From Alphaproteobacteria bacterium (GTDB taxonomy: Bacteria > Pseudomonadota > Alphaproteobacteria > Sphingomonadales > Sphingomonadaceae), in assembly GCA_028869975.1 (NCBI GenBank), contig JAGWQR010000216.1, forward strand, positions 1 through 10,548: a stretch of 10,548 bases of DNA. Reading direction: 5' to 3'. A program made the position numbers and the translations under genes. Positions 7,227-10,548 of the stretch are shown piece after piece (within the stretch, counting starts at the first letter, position 1; each line of letters starts with the position of its first letter). The notes beneath the pieces were generated by a model. It saw only the letters and a program-made list of their open reading frames with translations. It was not told where the DNA came from and searched no databases.

Positions 7227-7279
7227 GGAGGCCTTCAAGCGCGTGACAAGCCAATGCGCAAGCCCCAATAAGCGCAACC
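7227..7279. promoter_or_regulatory. Divergent fmt/recR intergenic region, with possible recR promoter
   Basis: Only 53 bases separate the two divergent start codons, so promoters for both must lie here or inside the genes. On the plus strand, GTGACA (7243-7248) and AATAAG (7267-7272), 18 bases apart, resemble sigma-70 boxes (5 of 6 and 4 of 6 matches). If used, transcription would begin at or next to the recR ATG. The fmt ribosome site GAAGG is at 7232-7236 on the minus strand. Confidence 0.3.
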
Positions 7280-7876
7280 ATGTCATCGCCCGAACTTGAA
7301 GCGCTGATTCAGGCGCTCGCGCATCTGCCGGGATTAGGGCCGCGCTCGGCGCGCCGCGTGGTGTTGCATCTGTTGCGCAAGCGCGAAACCAGGCTGGTGC
7401 CGCTGCTCAAGGCGCTTGAGCGGGTGAATGGCGCGCTCGCTGCCTGCCCCACTTGCGGCAATATCGACACCCGCACACCCTGCTCGATCTGCGCCGATCC
7501 GCGCCGCGATGCCCGATCCTTATGCGTGGTCGAGGATGTGTCCGATCTCTGGGCCCTCGAGCGCGCGCACCTGTTTCCCGGCCGCTATCATGTGCTGGGC
7601 GGGCGGCTTTCGGCGCTTGATGGTGTTGGGCCTGACGATCTCAACATTGCTGCTCTGGTCAGCCGGATTGCCGCAGGCGGGGTGGATGAGGTCGTGCTGG
7701 CAATGAACGCGACGCTCGAGGGGCAAACCACCGCGCATTATATCGCCGAGCAGATCGAACATTTCCCGGTGCGGCTCACCCAGCTCGCGCATGGCCTGCC
7801 AGTGGGTGGCGAGCTTGATTATCTCGATGATGGCACACTGGCGCAGGCGTTGCGCGCGCGGCGGCCGATCGGGTGA
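7280..7876 (+). CDS. recR: Recombination mediator protein RecR
   Basis: RecR acts with RecO (and RecF) to load RecA on gapped single-stranded DNA during recombinational repair. The 198 residues match the family length (about 200). A helix-hairpin-helix segment (LPGLGPRSARRVVLHLL, about 16-32) is followed by the C4 zinc finger with Cys56, Cys59, Cys68 and Cys71 (CPTC and CSIC), a Toprim domain beginning LCVVEDVSDLWALE (81-94), and the conserved C-terminus HGLPVGGELDYLDDGTLAQAL. It is the only plus-strand gene in the window, divergent from fmt and convergent with pyrG. No Shine-Dalgarno sequence is visible before the ATG (AATAAGCGCAACC precedes it), so initiation may be weak or leaderless. In many bacteria recR follows dnaX and ybaB; neither lies in the bases upstream here. 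Confidence 0.97.
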   Translation: MSSPELEALIQALAHLPGLGPRSARRVVLHLLRKRETRLVPLLKALERVNGALAACPTCGNIDTRTPCSICADPRRDARSLCVVEDVSDLWALERAHLFPGRYHVLGGRLSALDGVGPDDLNIAALVSRIAAGGVDEVVLAMNATLEGQTTAHYIAEQIEHFPVRLTQLAHGLPVGGELDYLDDGTLAQALRARRPIG

Positions 7877-7882
7877 TTCGCC

Positions 7883-9523
7883 TTATACCAGCCGCGATTG
7901 TTTCAATGCCGCCTCGATAAAGCTCGCGAACAGCGGGTGCGGATCGAACGGTTTCGATTTCAGCTCGGGGTGGAACTGCACGCCCACGAACCAGGGATGA
8001 TCGGGCCGCTCGACAATTTCGGGCAGCGCACCGTCGGGTGACATGCCCGAGAAATTGAGCCCCGCCGCCTCCAGTCGCCCTTTATAGGCGGTGTTGACCT
8101 CATAACGATGGCGGTGGCGCTCGGAAATGTCTTTCGCGCCATAAATGCTCGCAATATGGCTGTTTGCGCCAAGTTTGGCCGGATAAGCGCCCAGCCGCAT
8201 CGTCCCGCCCATGTCACCATCCGCTACGCGCTGCTCAAGCAGACCTTCCGCCGTCATCCATTCGGTGATGAGGCCAATGACAGGCTCGTCCGTGGTGCCG
8301 AATTCTGTGGAGGACGCCGCAGCGATCCCCGCCTGATGCCGCGCCGCCTCGATGCACGCCATCTGCATCCCGAAACAGATGCCGAAATAGGGGATGTTGC
8401 GCTCGCGAGCAAAGCGGATCGCCGCGATTTTGCCTTCCGCGCCGCGCTCCCCGAACGCGCCGGGGACGAGAATGGCGTGAAGCGGCTCCAGCCGCGCTGT
8501 TACATCCGCCTCGTCCGCAGACTCAAACAATTCGGCGTCGATCCACTCGATATTGACCTTGACCCGGTGGGCAATCCCGCCATGCACCAGCGCCTCGTTG
8601 AGCGATTTATACGCATCCGGCAGCCCGACATATTTGCCCACCACGCCGATTGTCACTTCGCCTTCGGGATGGTGCAGCGCATCGACGATATGCTCCCAGC
8701 GGCGCAGATCGGGCGCGAGGCCCGGCGTAATCCCGAACGCGCGCAACACCTCGAAATCAAGATTCTCGGCATGATATTGCAGCGGCACTTCATAGATTGA
8801 TTTGGCATCAAGCGCGGGGATCACCGCTTCCTTGCGGACATTGCAAAAGGCAGCAATTTTGGCGCGCTCACTTGCCGGAAGCGGATGCTCGCACCGGCAA
8901 ACAAGTATATCAGGTTGCACGCCAAGCGCGGTGAGTTCTTTTACACTATGCTGCGTCGGCTTGGTTTTGAGTTCACCCGCCGCCGCGATATACGGCACCA
9001 ATGTCACATGCACGAACACGCTCTGGTCACGGCCCAGATCGTTGCGCAACTGGCGGATCGCCTCGATGAACGGGAGCGATTCGATGTCGCCCACCGTGCC
9101 GCCAATCTCGCACAGCACAAAATCGAGGCCGTCGATGTCACTTTGCGCAAATTCCTTGATCGCATTGGTAACATGTGGAATCACCTGCACGGTCGCACCC
9201 AGATAGTCGCCACGCCGCTCGCGCGTGATGATCTGCTGGTAGATGCGCCCCGAAGTCACATTGTCTGACTGGCGCGCAGGTACGCCGGTAAAGCGCTCAT
9301 AATGGCCGAGATCGAGATCGGTCTCTGCACCGTCATCGGTTACGAAAACTTCGCCATGCTGATAGGGCGACATCGTGCCGGGATCGACATTGAGATAGGG
9401 ATCGAATTTCCGGATACGGACCTTGTAGCCCCGCGCCTGCAACAGCGCCGCAAGCGATGCCGCCATCAAACCTTTGCCGAGCGAGGAGACCACGCCGCCG
9501 GTGATAAAAATGAACCGCGCCAT
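7883..9523 (-). CDS. pyrG: CTP synthase
   Basis: PyrG makes CTP from UTP, ATP and glutamine in the cytoplasm, the last step of pyrimidine nucleotide synthesis. The 546 residues equal the usual length (E. coli 545). The N-terminal synthase domain (about 1-268) has the P-loop GGVVSSLGKG (9-18, Lys17) and the CEIGGTVGDIES segment (138-149). The C-terminal class I glutamine amidotransferase domain (about 290-540) has the nucleophile Cys383 in GICFGMQ, with His518 and Glu520 in FHPEL completing the triad. All catalytic residues are present. It lies 73 bases after secG on the same strand and converges on recR with 6 bases between stops. The bases just before the ATG (CCCCGACTCCC) contain no Shine-Dalgarno match. 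A weak promoter in the secG-pyrG gap is possible but none is convincing. Confidence 0.98.
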   Translation of the reverse strand: MARFIFITGGVVSSLGKGLMAASLAALLQARGYKVRIRKFDPYLNVDPGTMSPYQHGEVFVTDDGAETDLDLGHYERFTGVPARQSDNVTSGRIYQQIITRERRGDYLGATVQVIPHVTNAIKEFAQSDIDGLDFVLCEIGGTVGDIESLPFIEAIRQLRNDLGRDQSVFVHVTLVPYIAAAGELKTKPTQHSVKELTALGVQPDILVCRCEHPLPASERAKIAAFCNVRKEAVIPALDAKSIYEVPLQYHAENLDFEVLRAFGITPGLAPDLRRWEHIVDALHHPEGEVTIGVVGKYVGLPDAYKSLNEALVHGGIAHRVKVNIEWIDAELFESADEADVTARLEPLHAILVPGAFGERGAEGKIAAIRFARERNIPYFGICFGMQMACIEAARHQAGIAAASSTEFGTTDEPVIGLITEWMTAEGLLEQRVADGDMGGTMRLGAYPAKLGANSHIASIYGAKDISERHRHRYEVNTAYKGRLEAAGLNFSGMSPDGALPEIVERPDHPWFVGVQFHPELKSKPFDPHPLFASFIEAALKQSRLV

Positions 9524-9596
9524 GGGAGTCGGGGCTTAAGCGTGCGCACCCCGATTCGGCAAGAGGGCATGCACGATGACTCGCAAATAAATCCCG

Positions 9597-10244
9597 TTAT
9601 TGGGCCGAACTGCCGTTCGCCGGGGCATCAAGCGACGGCGGCGCTATCGTTGATGGCTTGAATGCAGGCGGAACTGCGGCAGTGGTGCCATTGTCCGCCG
9701 GCGATGTCTTGTTCGCCGATTCTTTCGGTGCCGTTGCCGGGGAATGTGCTGTTTTCTGGGAAGGAACGCCCCGTGCCAAGCCACGCGTATCCGCTGCGTT
9801 GTGCGTGTTGTCTTGCGTAACCTTTTGCCTGGCTTCGGCCTGCGGCTGTGACGGCGCGGTTTGAGGCGCGGTCGGCGGCATGAGTGCAGGTGCGGCCTGT
9901 GGTGTTCCCCCGCCAGGCGCAAGCGCCGACAAGGGATCGTTCGGATTTGTCGGCGCAGGGGCCTGAGTCTGCGCAGGTGCCGGCGCCGATTTCAGCGTAG
10001 TATCAAGCGTGGTCGAGGCGCGGGTATGCGCCACCAGTCCGGCCAGCACGATCGAGAGAATGATAAAGATGCCCGCCAGAATCGCAGTTGTTCGCGTGAG
10101 GAAGTCCGCCGCGCCGCGCGCCGACATCAGCCCCGCCGGCGAGCCGCCACTACCGAATCCACCGCCTTCCGAGCGCTGCATCAAAATCACCCCGACCAGC
10201 GCCAGCGCCACCACAATCTGAACCGCAACCAGAAACGTAATCAT
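9597..10244 (-). CDS. secG: Preprotein translocase subunit SecG with long Pro/Ala-rich tail
   Basis: SecG is the small inner-membrane partner of SecY and SecE that aids SecA-driven export. The first 75 residues are typical: helix 1 (about 2-22), the loop MQRSEGGGFGSGGSPAGLMSARG with its conserved glycines, FLTRTTAI, and helix 2 (about 52-72). The ATG at 10244 is chosen because AGGA lies 7 bases upstream; the frame extends to an ATG at 10268 with no such site. The protein then continues for about 140 residues of Pro, Ala, Thr, Gln and Asn, with no predicted helix or domain, giving 215 residues against about 110 in E. coli. Alphaproteobacterial SecG proteins often have a Pro/Ala-rich extension, but this one is long. 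Base composition of the tail does not look foreign. It precedes pyrG by 73 bases. Confidence 0.93.
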   Translation of the reverse strand: MITFLVAVQIVVALALVGVILMQRSEGGGFGSGGSPAGLMSARGAADFLTRTTAILAGIFIILSIVLAGLVAHTRASTTLDTTLKSAPAPAQTQAPAPTNPNDPLSALAPGGGTPQAAPALMPPTAPQTAPSQPQAEARQKVTQDNTHNAADTRGLARGVPSQKTAHSPATAPKESANKTSPADNGTTAAVPPAFKPSTIAPPSLDAPANGSSAQ

Positions 10245-10265
10245 GCCAATATCCTGTTTGCCTGC

Positions 10266-10294
10266 CATTTAGGTGCGCAGTGCGCATTGTGCAA
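10266..10294 (-). promoter_or_regulatory. Possible secG promoter
   Basis: On the minus strand TTGCAC (10289-10294) and TAAATG (10266-10271) are 17 bases apart, a sigma-70-like spacing with three matches in each box. Transcription would start about 14 bases before the secG ATG, leaving room for its AGGA site. The match is weak and could be chance. The rest of the gap up to the upstream gene (10295-10372) holds GC-rich short repeats of GCCGG but no clear gene. Confidence 0.25.
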
Positions 10295-10372
10295 GGCCCG
10301 GTTGTGCCGTGCCGGTTATACTGGTCGTGCCGGCATTGCCGGACGCGCAATCAGGCACACCCGGCCATAGAC

Positions 10373-10548
10373 CTATGTCCAGCCCTTCGTCCGGTTGTCC
10401 ATCTTGCAGAACATCTGGCAGTTGGCGGCAATCGTCTTGCCGCCCGAATCCAGTCGAGCGCATAAGCAGGCCCGCCAACCTTCGGATACCAGCGCTTGGC
10501 ATCCGCCAGCCAGGGGCCGGTGTAAATCGCGTTGCGCAATTCCTGATC
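10373..10548 (-). pseudogene. 3' end of an unrecognised gene, apparently frameshifted, cut by window edge
   Basis: The minus strand enters the window reading DQELRNAIYTGPWLADAKRW, continuing to a segment ending GGPAYALDW, with codons ending mostly in G or C. That frame then turns into an Arg-rich, poorly coding stretch before stopping at 10351. From about 10450 another frame takes over with good codon use (GKTIAANCQMFCKMDNRTKGW) and ends at TAG (10373-10375). Adding one G to the GG of GACTGGATT (plus-strand CC at 10450-10451) joins the two frames smoothly. This frame also stays open past the TAG as VYGRVCLIARP to a second stop at 10316-10318. I do not recognise the family. Two cysteines four residues apart (NCQMFCK) suggest a possible exported, disulphide-bonded domain, but that is a guess. 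It could be a real pseudogene or an assembly error. Confidence 0.45.

Noticed and set aside
7227..7286. N-terminal extension of Fmt by 20 residues, overlapping recR
   Set aside because: The internal ATG at 7226 begins the conserved MRIIFMGSPDFA sequence and has GAAGG 5 bases upstream.
8108..8800. Plus-strand open frame of 230 codons
   Set aside because: It is antisense to pyrG; its residues reflect complementing a GC-rich gene, with no recognisable domain.
9861..10370. Plus-strand Arg-rich open frame of 169 codons over secG
   Set aside because: Composition is typical of the opposite strand of a GC-rich gene, and SecG on the minus strand is clear.
1..10548. CRISPR arrays, tRNA or rRNA genes, insertion sequences, prophage or defence genes
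   Set aside because: None seen: no regularly spaced identical repeats, no tRNA-like cloverleaf noticed in the short gaps, and nearly all DNA is accounted for by recognised genes.

Overview
The window looks like a stretch of ordinary chromosome from an alphaproteobacterium, most likely Sphingomonadales. This rests on moderately high GC, on the CTP synthase and SecG sequences resembling sphingomonad versions as I remember them, on the secG-pyrG neighbourhood, and on an 'autotransporter outer-membrane barrel' protein typical of that order. The assignment is an inference, because no search could be run.

Layout from left to right. The start of pgsA (phospholipid synthesis, cut by the left edge), mgtE (Mg2+ transport), pyrC (dihydroorotase) and a large autotransporter all lie on the minus strand. 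They are read autotransporter -> pyrC -> mgtE -> pgsA, with gaps of 9, 62 and 8 bases, so they probably share transcripts. Upstream of them, also on the minus strand, is the fmt-truA pair, joined by an ATGA overlap and separated from the autotransporter by 95 bases. Next comes recR, the only plus-strand gene. It diverges from fmt across 53 bases and converges on pyrG with 6 bases between stop codons. On the minus strand, secG precedes pyrG. At the right edge is the 3' end of an unrecognised minus-strand gene, apparently broken by a one-base frameshift.

The genes cover translation initiation (Fmt), tRNA modification (TruA), recombination repair (RecR), pyrimidine nucleotide synthesis (PyrC, PyrG), protein export (SecG), phosphatidylglycerol synthesis (PgsA), Mg2+ uptake (MgtE) and one surface protein. 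I see no tRNA, rRNA, CRISPR array, insertion sequence or phage gene. I also see no candidate for a new multi-gene system.

The points worth a second look are small: a long near-perfect hairpin inside fmt, a SecG about twice the usual length with a Pro/Ala-rich tail, a repeat-built autotransporter passenger coupled to pyrC (which starts with TTG), several inverted repeats at gene borders, and the frameshifted gene end at the right edge.
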